A stretch of DNA of 29,869 bases, taken from positions 1 through 29,869 of the IMG/VR virus record IMGVR_UViG_3300044535_000346. One strand, given 5' to 3'. Both the position numbers and the translations under genes were made by a program. This stretch comes from a virus. The notes under the pieces are model-generated. The model saw only the letters and a program-made list of their open reading frames with translations, made no database searches and was not told the origin of the DNA. Within the stretch, counting starts at the first letter, position 1, and each line of letters starts with the position of its first letter. This document shows positions 1 through 8,412 of this stretch, piece after piece.

Positions 1-18
1 AAAAAATTTAATAATAAA

Positions 19-50
19 TTTGCATTTTTGGAAAATATAAAATATCTTTG
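19..50 (+). promoter_or_regulatory. Host-type (Bacteroidota housekeeping) promoter
   Basis: TTTG at 19-22 and TATCTTTG at 43-50 are separated by 20 bases, matching the Bacteroidota housekeeping promoter (TTG, 17-23 bases, TAnnTTTG). The first gene starts 23 bases downstream. The segment ATCTTTGATAAACAAT at 44-59 recurs exactly at 19243-19258 in front of another early-looking gene. Confidence 0.75.
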
Positions 51-73
51 ATAAACAATTTAGAACTAGCAAA

Positions 74-310
74 ATGGAAAACTTAACACAAGACGAAATC
101 GCTGACCGCATCGAGATGCTCGAACAAGCGGACTGGAATTTAAGAACTGCAATCAAACAGATCGCTGATGCTTTACAAGGAACAGAGCATGAAAGCCACG
201 CCAATGCTTACATCATTGCTCATTTAACCACATGGCTTGATGGAGGACGATTCGACATGGGAATCGCTCAATACCAAGAGGCTTTACAAAACCCAAATAA
301 CGACAACTAA
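74..310 (+). CDS. Small hypothetical protein (early gene)
   Basis: I do not recognise this 78-residue acidic protein. It is mostly predicted helical (MENLTQDEIADRIEMLEQAD at the start) and has no signal peptide, membrane segment or cysteine motif. It begins 23 bases after a host-type promoter and is followed one base later by the gene at 312, so the two form one small unit that ends at the hairpin at 665-683. The promoter type suggests expression early in infection, before the late promoters. That timing is inferred, and no function can be assigned. Confidence 0.75.
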   Translation: MENLTQDEIADRIEMLEQADWNLRTAIKQIADALQGTEHESHANAYIIAHLTTWLDGGRFDMGIAQYQEALQNPNNDN

Positions 311-311
311 T

Positions 312-641
312 ATGGACTTTGAATCACTTAACAAAATGTGTGGCTGGGAAAGACAAAAAGCACTTTACCTAGTACAAATCGCTGAATCGCTTGGAATGGA
401 CATTGATGGCTACGGGCAATTAGGAGTTAACAATACCTCTGGCTATACCTACCTTTGGCTGGAGGATTACCAATTTACTCTCTACATGCCGATTCATTGC
501 GACCTTAAAAAGACCGATGTCTCGGCTATCTGGATGAACTCTGAGGATGGAACTGAGGAGGAGTTTGATTTAAAAACAGATACGGATTTGGACGATCTCG
601 AAAAATGGGCTAACGATTTATACAATCAAAGCGAGGATTAA
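312..641 (+). CDS. Small acidic hypothetical protein
   Basis: This 109-residue protein is not recognised. It is rich in Asp, Glu and aromatic residues, with an acidic C-terminal third (residues about 75-109). I chose the ATG at 312, which follows the stop of the previous gene by one base. An in-frame TTG at 237 would add 25 residues lying wholly inside that gene. It shares the host-type promoter upstream of base 74 and is the last gene before the hairpin at 665-683. Small acidic early phage proteins are sometimes host-takeover factors, but nothing here shows that directly. Confidence 0.75.
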   Translation: MDFESLNKMCGWERQKALYLVQIAESLGMDIDGYGQLGVNNTSGYTYLWLEDYQFTLYMPIHCDLKKTDVSAIWMNSEDGTEEEFDLKTDTDLDDLEKWANDLYNQSED

Positions 642-664
642 CTCAAACAAACAACTACTGCATT

Positions 665-683
665 GGCTGGGAAACCAGCCTTT
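665..683 (+). terminator. Probable intrinsic terminator with GAAA tetraloop
   Basis: GGCTGG (665-670) and CCAGCC (675-680) form a 6-bp stem closed by a GAAA loop, followed by TTTGTAATT. The U-tract is weak. It lies between the early pair of genes and the late promoter at 692-717, where a transcription boundary is expected. Confidence 0.6.
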
Positions 684-691
684 GTAATTCA

Positions 692-717
692 AACATATTA
701 GGTAAACATCGTTATAT
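692..717 (+). promoter_or_regulatory. Putative phage late promoter 1 (AAC-N15-CGTTATAT)
   Basis: AAC at 692-694 is followed by 15 bases and then CGTTATAT at 710-717. The tail-chaperone start codon is at 724, 14 bases after the C of CGTT. The same pair with the same spacing occurs upstream of 8413, 9448, 11924 and 15542. AAC near -35 and CGT near -10 are typical of ECF sigma promoters. It would drive the tail module. Confidence 0.7.
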
Positions 718-723
718 TAGAGA

Positions 724-1485
724 ATGAAACAAATTCAAAAACTGGAGGATATTGGTTTACATCAATGGCTGGAACTCATGGATTTTATTGATACAAATCC
801 TAGTACAGAAGCATTGGCTATTCAGACCATTTCCATTATGTGCGAAATAAGTACAGAGAAGGCACGCAGGTTAACGCTAGAGCAGATGGAGGATATCACC
901 TCCAAGATAAACGAGATATTGTCACAGAAGCCAAAATATGAGCCTCGTTTTACTTATCTCGGTGTTAAATATGGATTCATTCCTAACCTAGATAAAATTA
1001 CCGCAGGGGAGTTTGTCGATTTAGAGACATATCAATCAAGTAGAAAAAATCTGTGGAAGGTCATGAGCGTATTATATAGACCGATTACTGAGGAACATCC
1101 GTATGACCATTATCTAATAGAGCCATACAAAGGAATTGTAAATGAGGCTTTTAAAGAAATGCCAGTTACTATTGCGTTAGGTGCACATCTTTTTTTTTGC
1201 GATATCGGGACCGAATTATTGAGTTATATCCAGAAATATTTGGAACCAAAGACGAGCGAGAAAGCACCGAAAAAACTGCGGGATGGGGGTTTGAAACAAG
1301 CCTTCAGTCATTTAATAACAAGTGGGGCTGGTCTGGATGGCTTATCGGGTTATGTAATGGAGACCCTCTCAAACTTGAACCTATATCGGAACTTACTTTA
1401 CATCAAGCCCTTATATTTACAAGTTATAAAATCGACTGGCAGAAAGTCCAAGAGAAAGCAATCAAACGAAAATGAACATAACTAA
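724..1485 (+). CDS. Tail assembly chaperone-like protein (unshifted G-type product)
   Basis: This is a 253-residue reading frame at the head of the tail module. Residues 1-160 resemble the Bacteroidota-phage protein usually found in the tail-chaperone position: a helical N-terminal domain, then a GEFVDLETY segment near residue 100 and an ALGAHLFF segment near 153-160. A run of nine T at 1190-1198 gives a U UUU UUU slippery heptamer in this frame. A -1 slip enters the frame that ends at 1475, which carries the tryptophan-rich region typical of the family. The remaining 96 codons of the unshifted frame look less family-like and overlap the next gene by 14 bases. It may serve as the G product of a G/GT pair, guiding tail-tube assembly on the tape measure. 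A homopolymer length error is the main alternative. Confidence 0.7.
   Translation: MKQIQKLEDIGLHQWLELMDFIDTNPSTEALAIQTISIMCEISTEKARRLTLEQMEDITSKINEILSQKPKYEPRFTYLGVKYGFIPNLDKITAGEFVDLETYQSSRKNLWKVMSVLYRPITEEHPYDHYLIEPYKGIVNEAFKEMPVTIALGAHLFFCDIGTELLSYIQKYLEPKTSEKAPKKLRDGGLKQAFSHLITSGAGLDGLSGYVMETLSNLNLYRNLLYIKPLYLQVIKSTGRKSKRKQSNENEHN
1191..1197 (+). other. Putative -1 ribosomal frameshift site (U UUU UUU)
   Basis: In the frame of the gene at 724 the codons here read CTT TTT TTT TGC, giving the ideal slippery heptamer T TTT TTT. The -1 frame is open from 1155 to 1475. A slip joins 158 residues to 92 more, making a 250-residue product. I see no convincing downstream hairpin or pseudoknot. Confidence 0.55.
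1197..1475 (+). CDS. Tail chaperone, frameshifted C-terminal (T-type) segment
   Basis: This 92-residue frame lies entirely inside the gene at 724 but is shifted by -1. It has no ATG near its start and opens with TTG in the T-run, so it is best read as a frameshift extension. It contains NNKWGWSGWLIGLCNGD, a tryptophan-rich segment I associate with the C-terminal part of Bacteroidota tail-chaperone-like proteins. Its stop forms an ATGA overlap with the next gene (1472-1475), the same junction used by many other gene pairs here, whereas the unshifted frame runs 10 bases further. Both points support real coding. An indel in the T-run, or a separately initiated gene, are alternatives. Confidence 0.6.
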   Translation: MRYRDRIIELYPEIFGTKDERESTEKTAGWGFETSLQSFNNKWGWSGWLIGLCNGDPLKLEPISELTLHQALIFTSYKIDWQKVQEKAIKRK

Positions 1486-1966
1486 AAATCACATAGGAAC
1501 TGGTAATTACTATTGGAAACAAGTAGCCGAAAGGATGGAGGCACAATACTCTCATGGTACTCTAACTGAATTTGATTTTAAGGCAATTACTGTTTTTCCA
1601 TTATTGCATATCACATTAACCAGAATTGATGTCGATTCCAGTACCGCAAGGCTGACATATTCCATCATGGTTGCCGACCAAAATATTCACTACTCAAATG
1701 ATTTTCAAGGCATGACCAATGCTGAGTTATTTGCAAAATACGGATATACGGAAAACGCCAATTACGCTTTTGTCTTGCAGGAAATCTATATCCGTCTAGT
1801 TAAGCAGATGGAGTACATGGAACAAGAATTGTACAACACATTGCAAATTGATAAGCCTTATACATTAACTCCGTTTGCGGAGGATTTGGATGCCGTTCTA
1901 ACTGGGTATACTGGGGAAATAACATTGACAATCCTTAACCCAATCGTAACTGATGGCTGGTGTTAA
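1472..1966 (+). CDS. Tail/neck completion-like protein
   Basis: The 164-residue protein has an N-terminal helix, a FPLLHITLTRID strand region near residues 42-53, a second strand region (ARLTYSIMVADQ, about 59-70), then a long helix. This layout, and the place just before a gp10-like protein, resemble Bacteroidota-phage tail-terminator or completion proteins that act at the head-tail joint. The assignment rests on general resemblance and position, not on catalytic residues. Its ATG overlaps the stop of the -1 frame upstream. Its end overlaps the next gene by 14 bases. Confidence 0.5.
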   Translation: MNITKNHIGTGNYYWKQVAERMEAQYSHGTLTEFDFKAITVFPLLHITLTRIDVDSSTARLTYSIMVADQNIHYSNDFQGMTNAELFAKYGYTENANYAFVLQEIYIRLVKQMEYMEQELYNTLQIDKPYTLTPFAEDLDAVLTGYTGEITLTILNPIVTDGWC

Positions 1967-2510
1967 TCTACCCAAGACAGATGCTCAACTAGAGCGTATA
2001 GCAATCGCTTTTAAAGAAGCGTTGCAGAGTGCCATGAGGCGAAAGCGGAAGCGTACATCATTGCGTGTTAAATGGGCTAGAAATGGCAAGGGGTGGAAAC
2101 CGCTGAGTGTCAAAAAAGGTTCCTATACAAGCAACATGGTAGCCTCTGGATATATGCTGGACAACACAAAAGTTGTTTCTAGGGGACCAATGGATTACGC
2201 AGTAACAATGCCATCTTACGCTAAGTTCCTAATCGAAGGGCGTAAAAAGGGCAAAGGGATTCCCGTTCAAAATATGGATCGTTGGCTAAAACAGAAACGC
2301 ATCAAACCAAAAAATGAGCAAGGGCAATTTAAGAAAATGGACAAGCGTACTCTAGGATTTTTGATGAATAGAAAAATTAAGTATTTCGGAATTGAAGGCT
2401 ACGATTTTGTAGCACCAGAACGCAAGGAGATTTTACGCAGATACAATAGTGCTTTAAGCAAGGCAATGAATCAAGATTTACAGAAAATAATAACTAAAGG
2501 ATTACGATAA
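1953..2510 (+). CDS. HK97 gp10-like neck/tail completion protein
   Basis: This 185-residue, strongly basic protein carries the segment YAKFLIEGRKKGKGIPVQNM (about residues 89-108) followed by a tryptophan and basic residues. That pattern, with a later helix containing MNRKIKYFGIEG, is typical of gp10-like morphogenesis proteins of Bacteroidota phages. Such proteins form part of the connector between head and tail. The start overlaps the previous gene by 14 bases and the stop shares one base with the next start (TAATG). The basic N-terminal stretch RRKRKR (29-34) could contact DNA or an acidic partner, which is an inference. Confidence 0.65.
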   Translation: MAGVNLPKTDAQLERIAIAFKEALQSAMRRKRKRTSLRVKWARNGKGWKPLSVKKGSYTSNMVASGYMLDNTKVVSRGPMDYAVTMPSYAKFLIEGRKKGKGIPVQNMDRWLKQKRIKPKNEQGQFKKMDKRTLGFLMNRKIKYFGIEGYDFVAPERKEILRRYNSALSKAMNQDLQKIITKGLR

Positions 2511-3637
2511 TGGCAATTACATATACTCAGCAACCGAGTGGAAAACTAGGGGCGAATAGCCCTTTGATTTATCAAGTCAACGATGCAAGTCAAAAAGCAA
2601 CGGCAGGATTTTACTATAAATTTGAGGTCTTTGTTTGGACCGGTTCTACAACTATTCCAGTAACTCCAATAGCAACGCTAAGCAAGTTACCAGACACCTA
2701 TGGAGACGGCAGGGCATATATGGATATTAGCCGAATAGTAACTCAATATGTAAAAACGAATTATCTCGTATTTGGGGCAACTGCACCATTGATTGATTTA
2801 GGTGCATATTGGGTACAAATCAAAGTATCTGGATTTAATACGGCTGGAGGTACAACTGCGGTAAGCGTAGCAGTAAATAGCAATCGCATCCTAGCCACTA
2901 GAGGCTATGCGTTTACAAAGGATGGAATCAATAGTGCCTTTGCTCAAAATGTATATACGGATAGAACTCAGATTTTTTTAACCTTAGAAACAACAATCGA
3001 TTACCTATGGTACAATCAGAGCGGAGTTTCAAGCGTAACTATTGGTGGAACGACAATTACCCCCATCGCTGGAACGCTAAGCACTCAGCAGATTCAAGGG
3101 TTTGAAATTAAAACTGCATTGACTACGGCAGGATTATGGGGTACTAATTGCAACATCGTTTTCAATTTATCAGCAGGAGGAACACAAACTATTCCAGTCA
3201 TATTCGATTGTGCTACGCGATACGGAGCGTATTCTGTTTTATTCCTAAACCGATTTGGAGTTTATGAAGGCATGACTTTTAATGGAGTTTATCAGCCAAC
3301 ATGGGCAGTCAATAGGGAGGACTATCAAACTGCGTTATTTACCAATGCGGATTTAACAACGGCATGGTCAGTAGGCATGAGGCAAACAAAACAATTCAAT
3401 ATCCAGAGCAAAGAAAACATGGTCATTAGTACAAATTGGATTCCAGAAAGTTATGTTACATATCTAGGTCAATTATTTATGAGTGAGGCAATTACTTTTG
3501 AATATAACGGAATCTATTATGGAGTAAATTGCACCGATGTCAATATGGAGCGTAAGCGTGTAACCAATGCCAAATTGATTCAGTATACGCTGAATCTGGA
3601 ATATTCTCAGCCTTACATAAACAAAATAGTACGATGA
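2510..3637 (+). CDS. Tail-tip protein, distal-tail-like
   Basis: A 375-residue, beta-rich protein with few charged residues, as expected for a virion structural protein. The segment VLFLNRFGVYEGMTF (about 243-257) is a recurring feature of a Bacteroidota-phage tail protein encoded next to the large tail-tip protein, as it is here. Function as a distal-tail or baseplate component is inferred from this resemblance and from position before the 922-residue protein. It starts with TAATG coupling and ends with an ATGA overlap with the next gene. No enzymatic motif is visible. Confidence 0.55.
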   Translation: MAITYTQQPSGKLGANSPLIYQVNDASQKATAGFYYKFEVFVWTGSTTIPVTPIATLSKLPDTYGDGRAYMDISRIVTQYVKTNYLVFGATAPLIDLGAYWVQIKVSGFNTAGGTTAVSVAVNSNRILATRGYAFTKDGINSAFAQNVYTDRTQIFLTLETTIDYLWYNQSGVSSVTIGGTTITPIAGTLSTQQIQGFEIKTALTTAGLWGTNCNIVFNLSAGGTQTIPVIFDCATRYGAYSVLFLNRFGVYEGMTFNGVYQPTWAVNREDYQTALFTNADLTTAWSVGMRQTKQFNIQSKENMVISTNWIPESYVTYLGQLFMSEAITFEYNGIYYGVNCTDVNMERKRVTNAKLIQYTLNLEYSQPYINKIVR

Positions 3638-6402
3638 GATTTGCGTTGCTTATTGGCAATAGTACAACAGATACTATTACGCCTATCGTCACTTCGCTAG
3701 TAGCACGATCTATTAGTGGATATATAGAAGGACAAGAATGTTTGACTGCTAAATTAATGGCTTTAGGCGGGTCATTTAGCGAGATGATACCAGCCGATTT
3801 GTATCAAGACGAGAGCGTTAACCTTACTAGGCAGGTCAAGGATTTTTCTCGTATTGAAACCATATTTACCGATTACACGCAGTCATTCCAGATACCAGCA
3901 ACTGATATTAACAATGGTATTTTTGCCAATTACTTTTCGGAGAATATTGAGTTCCCAACATGGAACCCAAATTTGCGTTTACCAGCATCGATTGAAATTT
4001 ACGGGATGCCCGTTTTTTATGGTAGCCTCGAAATGCTTAGCGTAGATTTTAGCAATGGTTTACCTCAATCATATTCAGTAGTTTTTTACGGGCAGGTTAA
4101 AAATCTAACTTCCATCTGGGGTGAGAAAACTCTAGATGAAATTGATTGGAGTTACTATAACCATACGATTGACAATGCGACTGCGGAATCATCATGGACT
4201 GGTGGATTGTTTAGCGGACAAATAATTTGGGATTTCAAGGATTACAATCAAGGATGGACATATAGCAAATACGCGATTGACAACAATATTTATTTTGGTG
4301 ATGGAATAACATATCTGGATTTAAGACCTAGTATTCGATTAAAAAACATGATTGAATATGTCTTTACAAAGGCAGGATATACTATGGGTGGAACTCTATT
4401 TAGCAGGTCAGAATTTACCAATCTATATGTAACGCCAATGGGTAATGCTGGTCCTTTGCTCGATTACACCGCCCTCCAATATGGTTTGTTTGATGCTGAG
4501 AATATAACTCCAGTTACAATCAATCCTTATTCAACGACAAAAGCCACATGGTCAACATTGCCATTAGGTGTAAATGTAATTACTAATCCATCTGGATCGT
4601 GGAACGCTGGAACATTCGAGTATACTATGCCTATCAATGGAGATTATGCGTTTCAAATTGACATTACTCAAACCTCTGCAAGTCCTTTGGTTGTCAATCA
4701 ATACAATGCGTTGCTCAATGGAGTGTTTTTAGATTCGTTAAGTGGAAATGATGCTGGGTTAAATGTATGGACTATCTATGTACGCAAAGCATCTAAGGGC
4801 AGTAAATTTAAAATTGTTTACAACGCCTTTAAAACATCGCAGATATCTGGAGAAATAAGGTGTACATATAGCCCTTACAATGTAAAACCAGCAGTTGTAA
4901 TGTCGGAAGCCATGCCTAAGATTAAGGTAACTGATTTCGTTAATTCTGTCCTGCAAACTTTTAACGCAGTTATTATACCAAACGGGCAGAATGGATTTGC
5001 AATTCATAACATAGAGGATTGGTATAACGCAGGTGCCAATAAGGACTATACGAGTTATATCGATTTTACCAAAATGACACATAAGAAAATGGACATACCA
5101 AGTTCAATTTCCATGAAGCACAAAACTGGTGAATCTCAAAGCGATCTGTTCTTTAAGAGTACAATGAGCAGGGAATACGGGTCAATTACCTTTAAACCCG
5201 ATGTTGACTTTGCATCGGCTGAAATGAAGATTGAATCTATTTTTAATGTATTCCCACCCCAACGGATGAACATGGTCAATCAAGTAGGAATCAAGATGAG
5301 TGAAACTGATATTGATATGCCAGTTATTCTAAACAATGACGGCAAAGGGATTCAGCAGGATTTGTTATTGTTCTACTTCCAAGATTACAAGGTTGTAACT
5401 AATCCTTATCGATGGGCAAATACTACAAAAACTTATCAGCCCGTAAGTATGCCATATACCAATACGCCTACAAGCGGTGCAAGTTCGGTAACTTGCTCTT
5501 TTGGATTAGAGGCAAGTGCCGTCGGCAATATGCCAACTCAGACATTTTACATGAATTTCTGGAATGAGTTTGTATCTAGGCTTTATTCTACTCGTAGTAG
5601 AATTGTAATTTGTTCTGGCTATATACCAGTTGGCGAATGGATTAATATGTCATTAAATGACAACATCGTTATCTCTGGTAATTACTACAAGATACAGAAA
5701 ATTGATTACGATATCTTGACCGAGGAGGCTAAATTGGAATTGATTACCTATCCAAAAGTAAACAAAATATCCATCAGCGGAGTAACGGGCAGAAAGCCGA
5801 CAATCGGATATCCCGTACTTAATTCGGAGGGTAAAACCTATATTGACGGAGTACCATTGTCGCTTGGGATTACCAATGCACAGATTTTTGGAGGGGTATT
5901 AGTAACTGATGCTCAGCCTATGCAGGAATACAATTACTCCATGAACCAAATGTTAGATGCCATGATGGGGAACTATCTTCGACAGATAACGATCAGCAAG
6001 GCGACAATGTGGACTACCGCAGATTACAATTTAACGATATCCAATGTTGCACAAAAATTAACCTATACCAATGAAGGGATTGAAGGGCAAAATAATTTGT
6101 ATACTTCGTCTATCGGTGCTGGGACAATAACAATAAACCAAAATGGACAATATAGGATAAGGGCTTGGGCGGTCATTGATATATCTGGTAGCCATGATGT
6201 TGAATTTGTTATCGCATTAAATGGCATCGAAACTGAAGGGTATTGGAGAATTGAATTAAATCACATACAAACTGCTAATTGCGAAACTATTGTCAATATT
6301 CCTAATACTGGAGTTGTGTCATTTAATGTACGAAGCAATGATGGAGGCACCCATACAATGACAATCAAAAAGAGTAACATCACCATAGAAAAAATGTTCT
6401 AA
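3634..6402 (+). CDS. Large tail-tip / baseplate hub-like protein
   Basis: This 922-residue protein has near its N-terminus the segment YTQSFQIPATDINNGIF (81-97), preceded by LTRQVKDFSRIE. I recognise this as the hallmark of the large tail-tip proteins of Bacteroidota phages, likely functional equivalents of the hub or tail-associated protein. The middle is beta-rich. The last 90 residues (TITINQNGQYRIRAWAVIDI and a following series of strands) suggest a small beta-sandwich of the kind found at the ends of receptor-facing proteins. The ATG at 3634 forms an ATGA overlap with the previous stop, which fixes the start. It probably sits at the tail end and contacts the fibre. No peptidase or lysozyme motif is evident. 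Confidence 0.65.
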   Translation: MRFALLIGNSTTDTITPIVTSLVARSISGYIEGQECLTAKLMALGGSFSEMIPADLYQDESVNLTRQVKDFSRIETIFTDYTQSFQIPATDINNGIFANYFSENIEFPTWNPNLRLPASIEIYGMPVFYGSLEMLSVDFSNGLPQSYSVVFYGQVKNLTSIWGEKTLDEIDWSYYNHTIDNATAESSWTGGLFSGQIIWDFKDYNQGWTYSKYAIDNNIYFGDGITYLDLRPSIRLKNMIEYVFTKAGYTMGGTLFSRSEFTNLYVTPMGNAGPLLDYTALQYGLFDAENITPVTINPYSTTKATWSTLPLGVNVITNPSGSWNAGTFEYTMPINGDYAFQIDITQTSASPLVVNQYNALLNGVFLDSLSGNDAGLNVWTIYVRKASKGSKFKIVYNAFKTSQISGEIRCTYSPYNVKPAVVMSEAMPKIKVTDFVNSVLQTFNAVIIPNGQNGFAIHNIEDWYNAGANKDYTSYIDFTKMTHKKMDIPSSISMKHKTGESQSDLFFKSTMSREYGSITFKPDVDFASAEMKIESIFNVFPPQRMNMVNQVGIKMSETDIDMPVILNNDGKGIQQDLLLFYFQDYKVVTNPYRWANTTKTYQPVSMPYTNTPTSGASSVTCSFGLEASAVGNMPTQTFYMNFWNEFVSRLYSTRSRIVICSGYIPVGEWINMSLNDNIVISGNYYKIQKIDYDILTEEAKLELITYPKVNKISISGVTGRKPTIGYPVLNSEGKTYIDGVPLSLGITNAQIFGGVLVTDAQPMQEYNYSMNQMLDAMMGNYLRQITISKATMWTTADYNLTISNVAQKLTYTNEGIEGQNNLYTSSIGAGTITINQNGQYRIRAWAVIDISGSHDVEFVIALNGIETEGYWRIELNHIQTANCETIVNIPNTGVVSFNVRSNDGGTHTMTIKKSNITIEKMF

Positions 6403-6560
6403 TGTACACAAGCATAATCAAACTTTTAAAAGCCAACGAATACCATGGCGTGTCGTTTAATATAGAGAGGGCAAAAGGTCACCATGAAATCCCATCTGGA
6501 TTCAAGGATTTTTTTAAACAATTTAAACGCATAATCAATGGCAAACGATATAAACTTTAA
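6402..6560 (+). CDS. Small basic protein between tail tip and tape measure
   Basis: This 52-residue reading frame starts with a TAATG overlap on the tail-tip stop and runs 23 bases into the tape measure gene. The protein is basic (MYTSIIKLLKANEYHGVSFN at the start, KRIINGKRYKL at the end). I know of no function. Support comes from the coupled start, the full use of the gap, and the habit of this genome of joining genes by short overlaps. The overlap with the next gene is longer than most, so a shadow frame is possible. Confidence 0.55.
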   Translation: MYTSIIKLLKANEYHGVSFNIERAKGHHEIPSGFKDFFKQFKRIINGKRYKL

Positions 6561-8397
6561 GGTAGATGCTGACACCAGTAAAGCCACGAAAGGGGCTGAG
6601 CAATTAGCCCAAGCACTAGGCAAGGCAGGTAAACAAGCAGAAAATACTAATCAATCCCTTAAAGAAAGTGGGAGTGCAGGTAGTCGATTTAGCAAGGTAC
6701 TCGGTGGATTAAAATTTGGTGCAGGACTGGCAGTCGGCAAGGGATTACTTGATAAGGTCATGGGTTCCCTAATCGAAAACGAGAAGGTAGCCAATTTATT
6801 TAATGATGCCTTATCGGTAATTACTGGTACGGCTACTGGCTTAGTAGAGATAATGGAACCTGGGTTTAAAGCCATTGGTGATGCCATTAAAAACCCAAAA
6901 CAAGCATGGGACGATCTAGTTTCTGCGTTTGAACGAGGTGGAAAATGGATTAAGGAAAATCTGATTGACGGAGTAATTGGCTTGTTCTCAGAACAGATAA
7001 ACAATCTGGAGATGGGGATTTTAAAACTGCGTAAAGGTTGGAACGAATGGACTGGCGATACTGAGGAGGCATCGGTCATGCAGGAACGGATTAATGAGTT
7101 GCAAAAGGAAAACATCGAGATACAAAAAGAGCAATCAGAACGCCTTACAAACATCAAAGCAGTAGCGACGGGGGCAGTTGAAACTCTAACATCATGGGGT
7201 AATACCATTGCCAAGAACATCAAGAGTACGATACAAGGGAATCAAGCCTTACGCGATTCAACAAATGCGTACATTACACAAAATGCTCAAATCGAGGAAA
7301 ACATAAAATCGTTAGAACGCCAACAAGCCCAAAATGAGGCAAGTGCTAACAACGAAACATTAACATTTGCAGAACGCAAAAAATCGATTGAGGCAAATAT
7401 CGAGTTAAAGAAGCAACAGATTGAACAAGAGAAGCAGTTAATCCAAAACCAGATTAATTTACTGGCACTTGAAAACAAAGCCAAAGGATCGTCAGCAGAG
7501 CGTACTGCACAGATAGGGGCGTTAAATGTTCAAATGAAGGGGCTGGATGCGACTATTAGTGAAACTCAACTTACCGTAGATGAAACATTGCGTACCATAG
7601 CAGAGCAGGAGAAGGAAACGACAAAAGCAATTAGTGAAGCGATACTAGAGAAGAACAGAGTAGAAGCCGAAGCCTTTGCACAGACAACTGGTCTAGAGCA
7701 CGAGAAACTCAAGATGCAACTTGATGTTATCGATGCACAGAAAAAAGCCTTTATGCAGTCCTACGATGAGCGATTGGCTAAGGAGACGGAAGGAACATCG
7801 AAATACAACGAGATATTGGCTGAGCGACTTGCTAAAGAGGGCGAGTTCAATGCACAGCGTATTCAAGGAGAAGCCGAATATACCGATGCTGTAAAAGCAT
7901 TTAAGAAAACGCAAAAGGAGGAGGAGGTACTTTTAATGCAGGCAAAAGCACAAGCCATTTCACAAGGACTTAATGTCGCACGTGCTTTAATCAAGGAGGA
8001 TTCCAAAATGCAGAGTGCGATTAACATCGCGGAGGCTATCATGCAAACTTATGTTGGTGCGAATGTCGCGTTGGCTAGCAGTCCACCGCCTTTGAACTTT
8101 ATAAATATGGCTGGAGTTATTGCTGGAGGACTAGCGAATGTTATCAAGATTCAGCAACAGGCTCGTAAAATGGCAAGTGAAACTGGAGGCTCAGCACCAA
8201 GCGGAGGCTCTGTAACCGCTCCATCGATGGGACCTAATATTTCTGTGGCACGAAGCAATGTCGATAGTAATATGCAGTTAGGAAATGCCATGAAACAAGC
8301 AGGGAAACCCCCTAGAGCGTATGTCGTTTCTGGAGACATTAACTCCGCTGAGTCACTCGATAGGAAAATTTATCAAAATGCAACACTAGGAGGTTAA
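6538..8397 (+). CDS. Tape measure protein
   Basis: The 619-residue protein has the build of a tail tape measure. It has a charged N-terminus, a Gly/Ala-rich hydrophobic region (about 55-110), a long coiled coil rich in Gln, Glu, Lys and Ala (about 180-450), and a second hydrophobic region near the C-terminus (about 470-540, including NFINMAGVIAGGLANVIKI). It would set tail length and pass through the membrane during DNA entry. At about 0.15 nm per residue it predicts a tail of roughly 90 nm. It is the last gene of the first late unit. The next late promoter begins inside its final codons. Confidence 0.8.
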   Translation: MANDINFKVDADTSKATKGAEQLAQALGKAGKQAENTNQSLKESGSAGSRFSKVLGGLKFGAGLAVGKGLLDKVMGSLIENEKVANLFNDALSVITGTATGLVEIMEPGFKAIGDAIKNPKQAWDDLVSAFERGGKWIKENLIDGVIGLFSEQINNLEMGILKLRKGWNEWTGDTEEASVMQERINELQKENIEIQKEQSERLTNIKAVATGAVETLTSWGNTIAKNIKSTIQGNQALRDSTNAYITQNAQIEENIKSLERQQAQNEASANNETLTFAERKKSIEANIELKKQQIEQEKQLIQNQINLLALENKAKGSSAERTAQIGALNVQMKGLDATISETQLTVDETLRTIAEQEKETTKAISEAILEKNRVEAEAFAQTTGLEHEKLKMQLDVIDAQKKAFMQSYDERLAKETEGTSKYNEILAERLAKEGEFNAQRIQGEAEYTDAVKAFKKTQKEEEVLLMQAKAQAISQGLNVARALIKEDSKMQSAINIAEAIMQTYVGANVALASSPPPLNFINMAGVIAGGLANVIKIQQQARKMASETGGSAPSGGSVTAPSMGPNISVARSNVDSNMQLGNAMKQAGKPPRAYVVSGDINSAESLDRKIYQNATLGG

Positions 8398-8407
8398 TCC
8401 GTTATAT
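8382..8407 (+). promoter_or_regulatory. Putative phage late promoter 2 (AAC-N15-CGTTATAT)
   Basis: AAC at 8382-8384, 15 bases, then CGTTATAT at 8400-8407. The gene at 8413 starts 13 bases after the C of CGTT. The element overlaps the last codons of the tape measure gene. Confidence 0.7.
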
Positions 8408-8412
8408 TTAAA

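Noticed and set aside
1065-1078. GCGTATTATATAG inside the chaperone gene as a promoter match
   Set aside because: Lacks CGTTATAT, lacks the spaced AAC, and lies within coding sequence with no start codon after it.
1269-1280. AAAAAAC in the chaperone gene as an alternative slippery site
   Set aside because: In the frame of the gene it reads AAA AAA CTG, so the A AAA AAC register is wrong for a -1 slip. The T9 run fits better.
6651-7223. A 190-codon open frame on the minus strand inside the tape measure gene
   Set aside because: It is a shadow of a Gln/Glu/Lys/Ala-rich coding region; no promoter or start context on that strand, and the sense gene is certain.
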